From the NCBI RefSeq assembly GCF_000732925.1, contig NZ_CP008953.1, positions 4,774,001 to 4,838,000 of the forward strand: a stretch of 64,000 bases of DNA, written 5' to 3'. Origin of the DNA: Amycolatopsis japonica (lineage in GTDB: Bacteria; Actinomycetota; Actinomycetes; Mycobacteriales; Pseudonocardiaceae). A program made the translations under genes and the position numbers. Positions 52,696 through 63,616 of this stretch are shown here, one piece after another (position 1 is the first letter of the stretch; each line of letters begins with the position of its first letter). Below the pieces are notes generated by a model. The model was not told the DNA's origin, did no database searches, and saw only the letters and a list, made by a program, of their open reading frames with translations.

Positions 52696-53760
52696 TCACA
52701 CGAGCTCCAGCGCCTGCCCGATGTCCGCGCCGCTCGCCCGGCGCAGGACCGCGCCGAACAGCGCCACATCGAGAATGCCGAGCCCGAACGGGTTCACGAC
52801 GACGTAGCCGGTGTCCGGCCGCTCCGCGACGATGTCGCCGGCGAGCAGTTCGCCGAGCGTCGCGGTGATCGAGGGCCGGTCTTCCCGCACCTTCGCCGCG
52901 ATTCGCCCCTCGTTGACCAGACGGCCCAAGGGACGCCGGGGGTTTTCGACGATCAGCTGGACGTCGTCCACGAACAAGGCGGAGGCGCCGGTCAGGACCT
53001 CGTCGGTCAGATCGCCGAGCGAGACGTTGACCAGGAGCGACCCGGGACGCACCCACTCCGGCTGGACGTACCCCTCGGCGACGGTGGTCAGGAACAACGC
53101 CGTTTCCGCGCCCGCCATCGCCTCGGCCGGTGTGGCCGCCACGGAGAACGAGACTCCCGGATGCCGTGCGGCGAGTTCGGCGGCGAGACTTTCCGCCACC
53201 GGCCCCCGCACGTCGCACAGGGTGATCCGGCCGAGATCCGGGCATCGCGTGAGGAGCAGGGCGAGATGCACCCGCGCCTGAGTCCCGCACCCGACGACGG
53301 CCAGCGAGCGCGTCGCCCGGTATCCGGCGGCTTCGACGGCGATCGCGGTGACGGCGGCCGTCCGCACGGCGCTGAGCACACCGACCTCCATCACCGCGGT
53401 GACCCTTGCGGTCCGCGGGTCGAAGCAGAGCCCGAGCCCACCGGCCCTTTCCAGGCCGAACTCCGGATTCGACACGCTGGCGTTGATGATCTTCATGCCG
53501 TAGGCGCCCTCGGTGCCGTTCTCGAGCACCGCGCCCGGCATGCCGATCGAGCGGCTGTAGGCGCCGTGCCGGTTGGTCCAGGACAGGTACGCCTCGCTCG
53601 GCAGGATCGTCCGGCCGAAGTGATGACTCACCAGCGCGTCCTTGACCGCGGCCACGACGTCGATCCCCGCCAGGCACTCGACGACGTCGGCCCGGCTGAG
53701 GAACCGCACCGATTCCGGGGCGGGCCTCGCGAGGACGTCGGCGAGCCACAGGTTTTCCAT
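52696..53760 (-). CDS. SbnB-like ornithine-cyclodeaminase-family dehydrogenase
   Basis: The protein is 354 residues from the ATG at 53760, right behind GGGAGGAAAG. It has the ornithine cyclodeaminase/mu-crystallin fold with the NAD motif VVGCGTQARVHLALL and upstream substrate region AYGMKIINASVSNPEFGL. SbnB is an NAD-dependent oxidative enzyme that hydrolyses the SbnA product to 2,3-diaminopropionate plus 2-oxoglutarate. It lies between the AsnB-like gene (20 bases upstream) and the diiron oxidase. Confidence 0.85.
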   Translation of the reverse strand: MENLWLADVLARPAPESVRFLSRADVVECLAGIDVVAAVKDALVSHHFGRTILPSEAYLSWTNRHGAYSRSIGMPGAVLENGTEGAYGMKIINASVSNPEFGLERAGGLGLCFDPRTARVTAVMEVGVLSAVRTAAVTAIAVEAAGYRATRSLAVVGCGTQARVHLALLLTRCPDLGRITLCDVRGPVAESLAAELAARHPGVSFSVAATPAEAMAGAETALFLTTVAEGYVQPEWVRPGSLLVNVSLGDLTDEVLTGASALFVDDVQLIVENPRRPLGRLVNEGRIAAKVREDRPSITATLGELLAGDIVAERPDTGYVVVNPFGLGILDVALFGAVLRRASGADIGQALELV

Positions 53761-53780
53761 CTTTCCTCCCGACGGTCTGG

Positions 53781-55610
<1,830 letters not shown>

Positions 55611-56001
55611 GACGCTCCCTGTCTTAGAGGCATGCTGGGTCTGCTCGATTCCCTCGTACGCTGCCACGACGAGTCGTTCACCCTGGCGACACGTGCTATT
55701 GGCTCGGCGCGACGGGGTGGACGAAAGAGGGTGTTTGACCGACCATGTCGGCGATATAGTGCAGACGAACGCACGACGACAACTGCCGGTAATTCATCTG
55801 GTCGAGGACTGTACTCAGCGCCCAACAGGGCCCGTACCGCCACCAGAGTGACGTCGTCGGCGATGGAGACAAAGGTCGCTTTGTCTCGCCGGACAACTTG
55901 CGTGAAGTTGGCGTTTAGTGCTAAACTTCGTCGGCGTTCTAATCGCCATGGGGACACAAGGGGATCATCGACTGAGTTCATTTCCTGGGGAGGAATTGTC
56001 C
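55611..56001. promoter_or_regulatory. Divergent promoter region of the biosynthetic cluster
   Basis: About 390 bases lie between the two operons. Two perfect palindromes stand out: gagacaaag/ctttgtctc with a 4-base spacer (55866-55887), and gtttag-tg-ctaaac (55913-55926). The second resembles MarR-type sites (TTAG..CTAA), and a MarR gene flanks the cluster at the right edge. Short open frames here are not convincing genes. Confidence 0.6.
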
Positions 56002-57318
56002 TTGATCATCAACAGCAGCGATCGGTTGCGCCTGGTGCAGCACGCAGGCGACGAGATCCGCGACCAGCAGCGAAGCCTGCCCGACAAGGGCTTCTACCTG
56101 CGAAAACTATCCGAGACGTGGCAGCGGGCCGGACGGACCGAGGCCTACGCCGGCCTCCCGGAGTACTCCTTTGCCCGATTCGAGAAGCTCGGCACCACCA
56201 GTAAGCATCGCCTCAAGAAAACCCCTTATGAATTCCTGGCAGCGCCTATCGACGCGGCGGTAAAATATTATGAAACGACCGGGACCACCGGACTGCCGAC
56301 GCCGACTCCCCGGCTGGCGGAGGACATAATCTGGAACACCGTTTCGGTGGCCGAAGCCTGGCGCGATCTGTTGCCGGATAATGAACGCGTATTGATTATG
56401 CTGCCGTCGGACATCGTTCCCGTGGCGGACCTTATCGTCGGTGTCTGCGAGTACCTCGGGCGCCCCCACACACGGGCCTATCCGTTCGCCACCGGGATCT
56501 CCGACTGGGACCGGCTGATCGGTCTGTGCCGCTCCTTCCGGCCGACCACCGTTTTCGCCGCGCCCGGAGTGGCATTGCAGTTCAGCAGACTGGTCAAACA
56601 ACGCGGGCTATTGGCGGAACTGAGCGCCGACGTGAATCGGATGATGCTGCTCGGCGAAGTCAGCACCGCGCCGTTCCGGGCCCGCCTCGGCCGGTGGTGG
56701 GACGCCTCCGCGCTGGACGCGAGTTACGGCAGCACGGAGACCGGCACCCTGGCCGCCGGCTGTGCCAATGACCGCCTGCACCTGCTGACCGCCACCAACT
56801 ACTTCGAACTCGCCGACGACGACGGAACGGTCCGCCCGCTGCCGGAATCCGGCGCCGGACGGCTCGTGGTCACCCCGCTCAACCTGCATGCCCGGTGCGT
56901 GCTGCGCCTGGACACCGGAGACGACGTGCGCTTGGGCGCCCAGTGCGACTGCGGTGACCGCGCCCCGGTGATCGAAGTGGTCGGACGCGGTTCCGACGCC
57001 GTGGCGGTGCGCGGCGCGAAGCTCACCGTGCGCGCGGTCGAAGAGGTGGTCTACGGCGAGACCGAGGCGACCGGCTATCTGATGGAGACCGACGCCCCCG
57101 GCGCGTTCGCCCGCTTGATCCTGGAACGGGACGTGCACTGGGACCGGGCGGGGGAAGCCACGATGGCCGACCGCCTCCAGCATTCGTCCCGGGAAGTGCT
57201 CGGCCTGGAATGGGACGAGGTGCTCTTCGTCAACCAGCTGCCCGCGAGCACCAAGAGCGGCGCGTCCCAGAAGAGCTGGAAGCGTTCCAACTTCCGGGTA
57301 GTGGGAGCGCGCGGATGA
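56002..57318 (+). CDS. PaaK-like AMP-dependent acid ligase
   Basis: The protein is 438 residues from the TTG at 56002, 7 bases after GGGGAGGA. It resembles phenylacetate-CoA-ligase-type adenylating enzymes in length and motifs: ETTGTTGLPTPT (phosphate loop), YGSTETGTLAAG and LDTGDDVRLGAQC. It activates a carboxylic acid as its AMP ester for transfer to CoA or to the free ACP encoded downstream. The region before TTG is non-coding promoter. It overlaps the next gene by ATGA. Confidence 0.8.
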   Translation: MIINSSDRLRLVQHAGDEIRDQQRSLPDKGFYLRKLSETWQRAGRTEAYAGLPEYSFARFEKLGTTSKHRLKKTPYEFLAAPIDAAVKYYETTGTTGLPTPTPRLAEDIIWNTVSVAEAWRDLLPDNERVLIMLPSDIVPVADLIVGVCEYLGRPHTRAYPFATGISDWDRLIGLCRSFRPTTVFAAPGVALQFSRLVKQRGLLAELSADVNRMMLLGEVSTAPFRARLGRWWDASALDASYGSTETGTLAAGCANDRLHLLTATNYFELADDDGTVRPLPESGAGRLVVTPLNLHARCVLRLDTGDDVRLGAQCDCGDRAPVIEVVGRGSDAVAVRGAKLTVRAVEEVVYGETEATGYLMETDAPGAFARLILERDVHWDRAGEATMADRLQHSSREVLGLEWDEVLFVNQLPASTKSGASQKSWKRSNFRVVGARG

Positions 57319-59051
57319 TCGCGCGCCTCGCTCCCCACGCGCCGAAGGGGATCGCCGTCACCACCGGTGAAGCCGACCTGTGGTGCACCTACGCCGCGGT
57401 TCGCGCGGCCGCATGGCTGGACCGGACCGGCGATCTGCCCGGTCGCGTGGCCACGATCGGCTACCTGAGCAGCCGGCGCAACACCGATGGCGGGTACGCC
57501 TGGAGCAAAGGCATGGCCTCCGACGCGTGGGCGACGTTCTACTGCACCCAGGCGATGGCCGAACTCGGCGCCGAGATCCCCGAGCTCGACGCGACGCGGG
57601 GCTGGCTGCGCGAGACCTGGTCAGGTGACGCGTACGCGATGCTGCCCGGCCAGGCGCCCGACGTCTGGGCCACGCACTTCTCGGTGCGCAGCGTGGTCGA
57701 ACTGTGCGGGGACACCCCGCCGGACCTCGATCGGCTGGTGAGCTGGCTTCGCGCGTTGCAGGCGCCGGACGGTGGCCTCGGCTGGTCGCCGGAGCACGCC
57801 GGTGCCGCCGATTCCGACGTCCGCGCCTGCTTCTACGGGGTGATGTCCTGGCGGGCGCTGCGAACCGTGGACCCGGAGCTGGCGCTTCCCTGGGACGGTC
57901 CCGCGCTCGTGCGCTGGCTGCGGGATCAGCAACAGGCCGAAGGCGGTTTCCGGTTCGGTCCGTCGGCGGACATCCCGTGTCTGTGGGCCACCTATCGGGC
58001 GACGGCCGCGCTGGATGCGCTGGGCGCGGTCCCCGCGGAGAAACAGTCCTGCCTCGATTGGGTACTGGACCGCCGGACGGCCGACGGCGCGTTCGTCCGC
58101 TGGGCCGGTTACGACGTGGCCGACGTCTGGGCTTCGTTCTGCGCGATCGGCTCGGTGCGGTCGCTGGGCGCGGACACCGGCCCGCACGCCGTGCCCGTGC
58201 TGCGCAGGCTGCACGAGCTCTCCTGCCCCGCCGGCGGTTTCACCTACCGCGAACCCGATCAGGCCGGGGACGCGCTGAGCACCGCGGCGACCGCTTTGAC
58301 GACGGCGGCCGACGACCCGCGGCAGGAGCAGTGGCGCACCTGGCTCGCCGGATGCCGTCTGCCGAACGAGGGCGGGGTCATGTACATGCCCGCCCGGGGC
58401 AGCGAAGTGCGGTGCACCCTGTGGGCGCTCGCCGCGGGTGCGGCCGACGCCGACCCGGCCGCGCCGGCCGGAATCGCGGACTGGCTGGCGGATCTGCAGA
58501 ACCCGGACGGTGGCTTCGGCTACTGGGAAGGCCGGGGATCGGATCTGGTCTCCACCGCGGCGGCGGTGGAAGCGTTGCGGCTGCTCGGGATTCCGGTCTC
58601 CGACGTGCTGGACACCACGCGCCTGGCGGAGTTCGTCCTGGGCTGCCGTGACGAACAGGGCCATCGGCACGTCCCGGGGGCGCCTCCCACGCTCAGGGCC
58701 GGGCTGCAGGCGTTGCGGATCCGGGAAGAGCTGGGCCAGGCCACGGCCGGCGAGCTGGCCGCCCTGCTCGAACGCCACCGGGTGTCCAGTGGCGGGTTCG
58801 CCAACGTCGGTTCGCGCATGCCGGACCTGCTGAGCACCTACGAAGCCGTGGTGACCGCGGACCGGCAGGGCATCTTCGTGGATTTCGCCCGGCTGACCGT
58901 CTTCCTCGACCGGCTCGTCCGGCCGGAGGGCATCGGGTGGACCCCGCTCGCGCCGACCGGCGGCGGCGCGCTGGCCGACTGCCTCGGCTCACTGCTCCGC
59001 GAACGGATCGAGGGACGCCGCGCGGACCTGCCCGCGCTCACCCTGTCCTGA
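57315..59051 (+). CDS. Alpha/alpha-toroid (prenyltransferase/squalene-cyclase repeat) protein
   Basis: The 578-residue protein starts at the ATG that overlaps the ligase stop. It is built of at least ten helical-hairpin repeats with Gly-Gly turns (NTDGGYAWS, APDGGLGWS, QAEGGFRFG, TADGAFVRW, PAGGFTYRE, NPDGGFGYW, SSGGFANVG), typical of terpene cyclases and prenyltransferase beta subunits. It has neither the DXDD motif of class II cyclases nor a DDXXD motif. There is no isoprenoid gene nearby. It may be a cyclase-fold enzyme of new chemistry or a scaffold; the function is open. Confidence 0.75.
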   Translation: MIARLAPHAPKGIAVTTGEADLWCTYAAVRAAAWLDRTGDLPGRVATIGYLSSRRNTDGGYAWSKGMASDAWATFYCTQAMAELGAEIPELDATRGWLRETWSGDAYAMLPGQAPDVWATHFSVRSVVELCGDTPPDLDRLVSWLRALQAPDGGLGWSPEHAGAADSDVRACFYGVMSWRALRTVDPELALPWDGPALVRWLRDQQQAEGGFRFGPSADIPCLWATYRATAALDALGAVPAEKQSCLDWVLDRRTADGAFVRWAGYDVADVWASFCAIGSVRSLGADTGPHAVPVLRRLHELSCPAGGFTYREPDQAGDALSTAATALTTAADDPRQEQWRTWLAGCRLPNEGGVMYMPARGSEVRCTLWALAAGAADADPAAPAGIADWLADLQNPDGGFGYWEGRGSDLVSTAAAVEALRLLGIPVSDVLDTTRLAEFVLGCRDEQGHRHVPGAPPTLRAGLQALRIREELGQATAGELAALLERHRVSSGGFANVGSRMPDLLSTYEAVVTADRQGIFVDFARLTVFLDRLVRPEGIGWTPLAPTGGGALADCLGSLLRERIEGRRADLPALTLS

Positions 59052-59079
59052 AGGAAAACCCTTCCATCCTGGGGAAATC

Positions 59080-59487
59080 ATGCCCACCATCACCATTCGC
59101 ACGACCGCGCTGTCCACTACCGAACGACGGGCCATCGCCGTCCGGCTGACCCGGTGGTTCGGCGACCACGACAGCGACCGCAAGCATGTGGTCGTGCGGT
59201 TCGAACGGACCGAGGAGGGCACGGTGTTCGTCGGCGGCCTCCCGGTCGAAGCCCTGCCACACGAAGACGAAGGGTTGCACCACGCCAGCGTCGTCTGCTG
59301 TGTGTCCGTCGGACGGGACGAAGCCTTCTACGAAGAACTCGCCACCGTGCTCGCCGACTCGCTCGGAATGACCGCCGGGACTCCGTTCCTCTATCTGGAA
59401 TTCCGGCCGACACCCAAGGAATCCGTGTACTTCGGCGCCCAGGGACGACTTCGTCGCGCGGACGCCACACTGAGGGGAAACCGATGA
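59080..59487 (+). CDS. 4-oxalocrotonate-tautomerase-like protein
   Basis: The 135-residue protein begins MPTITIRTTALSTTERR, so Pro1, the catalytic base of tautomerase-superfamily enzymes, is exposed after Met removal. Length and the second half (EELATVLADSLGM) suggest a fused or long tautomerase/CHMI-like subunit. It could isomerise a keto-enol or promote a decarboxylation, Michael addition or hydration step. It is coupled to the ACP gene by ATGA. Confidence 0.7.
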   Translation: MPTITIRTTALSTTERRAIAVRLTRWFGDHDSDRKHVVVRFERTEEGTVFVGGLPVEALPHEDEGLHHASVVCCVSVGRDEAFYEELATVLADSLGMTAGTPFLYLEFRPTPKESVYFGAQGRLRRADATLRGNR

Positions 59488-59786
59488 CCTTATCCTCCGT
59501 CCCCACCCTCGACTCGCTCCAGCGCCGGACCCGGACCGTGCTGGCCGGCTTGTTCGGTCCGGAGATCGACGACCTTCCCGCCGACACGCCGCTCCCGGAA
59601 ACACTCGGCGACCGCTACGACAGTCTCGGCGCGATGGAATGCGTGACCGCGATGGAAAAGGAGTTCGGCATCGAGGTCGACTTCGTCGAGCACGACGTGC
59701 GCTACACCTTCGCGCAATTGGACCGCATCGCCGAATTCGTCCACTCCCAGCTGGAAGACCGGGCCGTTTTCGGAGGGTCTCGATGA
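59484..59786 (+). CDS. Free acyl carrier protein
   Basis: The 100-residue acidic protein has the phosphopantetheine site YDSLGAME (Ser47), followed by the helix EKEFGIEVDF of ACPs. It overlaps both neighbours by ATGA. It presumably carries the acid activated by one of the two AMP-ligases until the amidase or another enzyme transfers it. Confidence 0.85.
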   Translation: MTLSSVPTLDSLQRRTRTVLAGLFGPEIDDLPADTPLPETLGDRYDSLGAMECVTAMEKEFGIEVDFVEHDVRYTFAQLDRIAEFVHSQLEDRAVFGGSR

Positions 59787-60796
59787 CGGCACCGGAAATC
59801 GAGTTCCGCACGTCCGGGCACACGGGTTCACCCGCCGTTTGGCTGCGCACCCCGGACCAGCTCCGGGCCGAGGCCGGGCTCATCGCGGACGAACTCGTCG
59901 GCGAGATCGAGCAGATCGTCAGCTTCGCGCCGGTGGAGCACCTGTTCGGCCGGTTGTTCGCCCAGGTCCTGCCGGAGCTTCGCGGCGTTCCCGTGCATCA
60001 CCTCACCCACGCGCCCACCGGTTTGCCGCCCGAGGTGGAGGAGAAACGGACACTGTTCGTCTGCCTGCCGTCGAGCTGGCTGGTGCTGCGTCATCTGCTC
60101 GGCAGGCTCAAGGCACTCCCCTCGGCGGTCGCCCTGCACGGGACCGGGCCGACGGTGCAGGCCACCGGTGAGGTGCTCGCCGCGTTGTCCGGCACCGGTT
60201 TCCGTGCGTTCGAACTGTTCGGGTCCACCGAAACCGGTGGGATCGCGCACCGGGAGATCACACCGCCTGGCACCGGGACCGGACGGTGGCGGCTCCTGCC
60301 CGACGTCGAGTTCGCCGATCCGAGCGCGGGTCCGGGACAGTGGCTCAACATCCGCAGCCCGCGGCTGGCCCGCCGCAGCGACATGGCGACCCGGCCGGAC
60401 ACGTGGCAGCTGCCCGACGTGATCCACCGCGACGACCGGTCCTTCGAGTTCCACGGGCGGGCTTCCGCGCTGATCAAGGTGAACGGCGAGCGCATCAACC
60501 TCGAGGAACTCGCGACCGCGCTGCGGAACTCGGCCGACGGTCTGGACGTGGCCTGCCTGCCCGTGCACGATCCCGTCCGCGCCGAGCACTACGAACTGTT
60601 CTACAGCTTCGATCAGGACCTCTCCCACCGGGAGATCTCCGCCCGGTTGCGGAAGGTCATGCACGACGTCACCCCGCCGCGAGCGGTGCACCAGGTCCGG
60701 CGCATCCCCCGGACCGCGACCGGGAAGATCGCGGTCACCGCCCTGTACGCGCTCACCCAGCAGGAACCCAGGCCGGCGCTGGAAGGAGCGAGCTGA
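59783..60796 (+). CDS. Short AMP-dependent ligase, probably ACP-directed
   Basis: The 337-residue protein is shorter than normal (about 500): it begins almost at the phosphate loop EFRTSGHTGSPAVW and so lacks the usual N-terminal subdomain. It then keeps LFGSTETGGIAHRE, the VIHRDDRSFEFHGR region, ALIKVNGERINLEEL and the C-terminal lysine region PRTATGKIAV. Such compact ligases occur in polyketide and aromatic-acid clusters. It is coupled to the ACP gene by ATGA and to the amidase by a one-base overlap. Confidence 0.8.
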   Translation: MTAPEIEFRTSGHTGSPAVWLRTPDQLRAEAGLIADELVGEIEQIVSFAPVEHLFGRLFAQVLPELRGVPVHHLTHAPTGLPPEVEEKRTLFVCLPSSWLVLRHLLGRLKALPSAVALHGTGPTVQATGEVLAALSGTGFRAFELFGSTETGGIAHREITPPGTGTGRWRLLPDVEFADPSAGPGQWLNIRSPRLARRSDMATRPDTWQLPDVIHRDDRSFEFHGRASALIKVNGERINLEELATALRNSADGLDVACLPVHDPVRAEHYELFYSFDQDLSHREISARLRKVMHDVTPPRAVHQVRRIPRTATGKIAVTALYALTQQEPRPALEGAS

Positions 60797-62205
60797 TGGC
60801 CGCGGCCCCCCGTCCGCGCCCGTCCGATCCCGCCACGTCGCTGGGCAGCTACGCCGAAAACGCGGGAATCGCCTATCCGGACGATCGCCCGGAGCTGCCC
60901 GATCTGCTCGAACTCCCGCTCGCCGAACGATGCGACCTGCACGACCGGGGCGAGTGGGACGACCGGAAATGGGCGGAGCAGAACGAAACCTGGCATTCCG
61001 TGGCCGACGCCCGCTACCGCGCGGTCACCTCACGGCGCGGCCCGGGATCGGGTACACCGCTGATCCGGATCGGCGTCAAGGACACCATCGACGTCGCCGG
61101 TCTGCCGACTTCCTTGGGCCTGCGGCACTACCGGCACCATCCGGTGGCGTCGGCGACGGCGCTTTCCCGGCTCGACGGCGCCGAGGAGCAGGTGATCGGC
61201 AAGGTCGTGAGCACGGAGCTGAACATCGGCGTCGGCTCGGGCTGCGTGAACCCTTACTTCCCGCACATCGACCCCGCCGGCTCGAGTACGGGTTCGGGGG
61301 TCTCCGTCGCGGCGGGTCTCTGCGATCTCGCGATGGGCACGGACGTCCTCGGTTCGGTGCGCTGGCCCGCCGGGCACTGCGGCACCGTCGGCTTGCGGAT
61401 GACGCACGATCCCGGGCTGCTGCACGGCATTTTCCCTTTGTCACCACCGATGGACGCGGTCGGCTGGGTGGCGCGCACGGCCGAGGACCTCGCGTTCCTG
61501 TGGCGGCGCCTCGGGCTGCGCGCCCTGCTCGGCCAGGCCGGGCGACCGGTGCCCGCCCGGTACCGCATCGGCGTGCCCACCGATGTCCGGGACGGCTCGT
61601 GCGATCCCGAAATGCTGGAGACGCTGGACTTGGTCAGTGCCGCGCTGTCCGACGATGGCCACGAGCTGACCGACCTCCGGGTGGGGGACGATCTCTGGCG
61701 ACGCCGCGGCGACGCCTGGCAGCTCTGCGCCCGGCAGGCGTGGGACGGCCACCGGCAGTGGCGGCACTGGATCACCGTGCCGGTGCACCGGAGTACCGAA
61801 CAGGCGCTGGAGGTCGGCGCACGGGTGACCGACGCCGAGTACACGGAGATCCTCGACGCGATGCACGCGTGCCGTCAGGCGAACGCCACCCGCTTCGGGG
61901 ACGACATGCACGCCTGGCTGCTGCCGCTGGATCCCTCTCCCCCGCCCGATCTGCGGACCGGAAGCCCGGCCGCCACCACCATCCCGGCCCCGGGAGAAGC
62001 CGACTACGACCGGCGCATCGGGTACACCCCGATCGCCAGTTTCGCCGGACTGCCCGCCATCGCCGTGCCCGCCCGGCTCAGCCGGGTGAACCGCGCGCCG
62101 CTCGGGGTGCAGATCGTCGGGCCGCCCGGCAGTGAAGAACGGTTGATCGACCTGGCCCGGCGGGTACAGCTCCGGCTGAAACCGCCGGAGCTTCGCCCCG
62201 CGTGA
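60796..62205 (+). CDS. Amidase-signature family enzyme
   Basis: The protein is 469 residues, starting TGATG behind GGAAGGAG. The Ser-cisSer-Lys triad is recognisable: Lys in GVKDTIDVAG, the cis-Ser in DPAGSSTGSG and the nucleophile Ser in TDVLGSVRWPA. It hydrolyses or transfers an amide. In a cluster with an ACP and two ligases it may act as an acyltransferase, or release an amide-masked product as a self-resistance step. It has no signal peptide, so it is cytoplasmic. Confidence 0.85.
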   Translation: MAAAPRPRPSDPATSLGSYAENAGIAYPDDRPELPDLLELPLAERCDLHDRGEWDDRKWAEQNETWHSVADARYRAVTSRRGPGSGTPLIRIGVKDTIDVAGLPTSLGLRHYRHHPVASATALSRLDGAEEQVIGKVVSTELNIGVGSGCVNPYFPHIDPAGSSTGSGVSVAAGLCDLAMGTDVLGSVRWPAGHCGTVGLRMTHDPGLLHGIFPLSPPMDAVGWVARTAEDLAFLWRRLGLRALLGQAGRPVPARYRIGVPTDVRDGSCDPEMLETLDLVSAALSDDGHELTDLRVGDDLWRRRGDAWQLCARQAWDGHRQWRHWITVPVHRSTEQALEVGARVTDAEYTEILDAMHACRQANATRFGDDMHAWLLPLDPSPPPDLRTGSPAATTIPAPGEADYDRRIGYTPIASFAGLPAIAVPARLSRVNRAPLGVQIVGPPGSEERLIDLARRVQLRLKPPELRPA

Positions 62206-62232
62206 TCACCACCACCCCACCTGGAGACCGCG

Positions 62233-63432
62233 ATGATCCCCCGGACAATGCTGGAAATCGCCGCCGCCCACCAACCCGACTGGTCCGCTCCGGAGGAGCT
62301 CTCCGCCGTGCGGAACGCCTTGCGCACCAGACCTCCGCTCGTCGATGCGCATTCCTGCTACGCGCTGGCGGGTGAACTCGAGTTCGTCGCCCGCGGGGAA
62401 GCCGTGGTGATCCAGGCAGGCGACTGCGCGGAACTGTTCTCCGATTCGGCGCGGCACCGGGTCCAGGCCAAGGCCTCCCAGTTGCACCATCTCTGTGAAA
62501 CCGCCGAAACCGCCGGGGTCCCGACCGTCCGCATCGGCCGGTTCGCCGGGCAGTTCGCCAAACCCCGTTCCTGCGCGACGGAAGTCCTGCCGGACGGCAC
62601 GGAAATCCCGGTCTACCGCGGCGACGCGGTGAACGGCGTGACCCCCACGGCCGCGGCCAGGCGGGCCGACCCGGCGCGGATGCTGACCGCCTACGATCTC
62701 GCGGCGAGCGGCCTGGACGCGTTGTTCATGCGGCAACTGCTGCTTCTCGAGGGTGGCAGCGGGATCGGTTCGTTGCTGGCGCCGACCTATATCAGCCACG
62801 AAGCCCTCCTGCTGGACTTCGAACACGCGCTGCTCCGCCCGGATCCGGCCCGAGGCGGCGACTACGCGTCTTCGGCCCACATGGTGTGGATCGGTGAGCG
62901 CACCCGGCAGCTCGACCACGCGCATCTCGCGTTCGCCGAACGGATCACCAATCCCGTCGGCGTGAAGATCGGCCCGAACGCGACGCCGGAAGAGCTCATC
63001 GCCATCGTCGACCGGCTGGCCACCGGACATCGCCGGGGCAGGCTGAGCCTCATCATCCGCATGGGCGCGGAGAAGATCGCGGACCGGCTGCCCGCGCTGG
63101 TGGCGGCGCTCGGCACGCGCGCCGGGCAGGTGACCTGGCTGTGCGATCCCATGCACGGCAACACCAAGAAGACCACGGCGGGCCAGAAGACCAGGGTGGT
63201 GACCGAGATCCAGGCAGAGATCACCCGGTTCTGCCGGATCCTGCGGGAGCACCGCGTCCACCCGGGCGGACTCCACCTCGAGGTGAGCCCCGACCCGGTG
63301 ACCGAATGCGTGGACACGGTGGCGGAACTGTCCGGCGCCCTCGACCTGGACAGGTACGAGTCGGCCTGCGACCCCCGGCTGAACCCGGATCAGGCGCAGC
63401 GGGTCGTCCGGCATTTCACCCGGTCGCTCTGA
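62233..63432 (+). CDS. Class II DAHP synthase (plant-type/PhzC-like)
   Basis: The 399-residue enzyme condenses phosphoenolpyruvate and erythrose-4-phosphate, the first step of the shikimate pathway. Family motifs are VIQAGDCAELF (metal Cys), SQLHHLCETAETAG, VYRGDAVNG, WIGERTRQLDHAH, NPVGVKIGPNA and LCDPMHGNTKKT. At 399 residues it is shorter than the housekeeping actinobacterial enzyme (about 460), as in secondary-metabolite copies such as PhzC that have lost allosteric extensions. Its presence says that a shikimate/chorismate-derived unit is overproduced for this pathway. Confidence 0.92.
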   Translation: MIPRTMLEIAAAHQPDWSAPEELSAVRNALRTRPPLVDAHSCYALAGELEFVARGEAVVIQAGDCAELFSDSARHRVQAKASQLHHLCETAETAGVPTVRIGRFAGQFAKPRSCATEVLPDGTEIPVYRGDAVNGVTPTAAARRADPARMLTAYDLAASGLDALFMRQLLLLEGGSGIGSLLAPTYISHEALLLDFEHALLRPDPARGGDYASSAHMVWIGERTRQLDHAHLAFAERITNPVGVKIGPNATPEELIAIVDRLATGHRRGRLSLIIRMGAEKIADRLPALVAALGTRAGQVTWLCDPMHGNTKKTTAGQKTRVVTEIQAEITRFCRILREHRVHPGGLHLEVSPDPVTECVDTVAELSGALDLDRYESACDPRLNPDQAQRVVRHFTRSL

Positions 63433-63475
63433 TCCGCGTCCGGTGGGGAGGGTTGTTCGCGGCTGAGCACCGTCC

Positions 63476-63522
63476 GTGAAGGACCCCTTCCCTCGGCTGG
63501 GCCGAGGAAACTCGACCTTCAC
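63476..63522. repeat. Imperfect hairpin after DAHP synthase
   Basis: gtgaagg (63476) pairs with ccttcac (63516-63522), with an inner stem cctcggc/gccgagg (63491-63507). It is related in wording to the larger hairpin 10 bases further on and probably assists termination. Confidence 0.5.
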
Positions 63523-63532
63523 ACCTTCCCGA

Positions 63533-63587
63533 GTACATGAAGGCCCCCTTCCTTGCGCCTAGGTACAGGAAGGGGGCCTTCATGTAC
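63533..63587. terminator. Perfect 21-bp hairpin, bidirectional terminator or repeat element
   Basis: The arms 63533-63553 and 63567-63587 are exact complements around a 13-base loop and contain aaggcccccttcct. It separates the biosynthetic operon from the convergent MarR gene. The stem length is unusual for a plain terminator, and the motif may be a dispersed genomic repeat. Confidence 0.75.
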
Positions 63588-63616
63588 CTAGGAAACGACC
63601 GCCACCGGTTCGAGGG

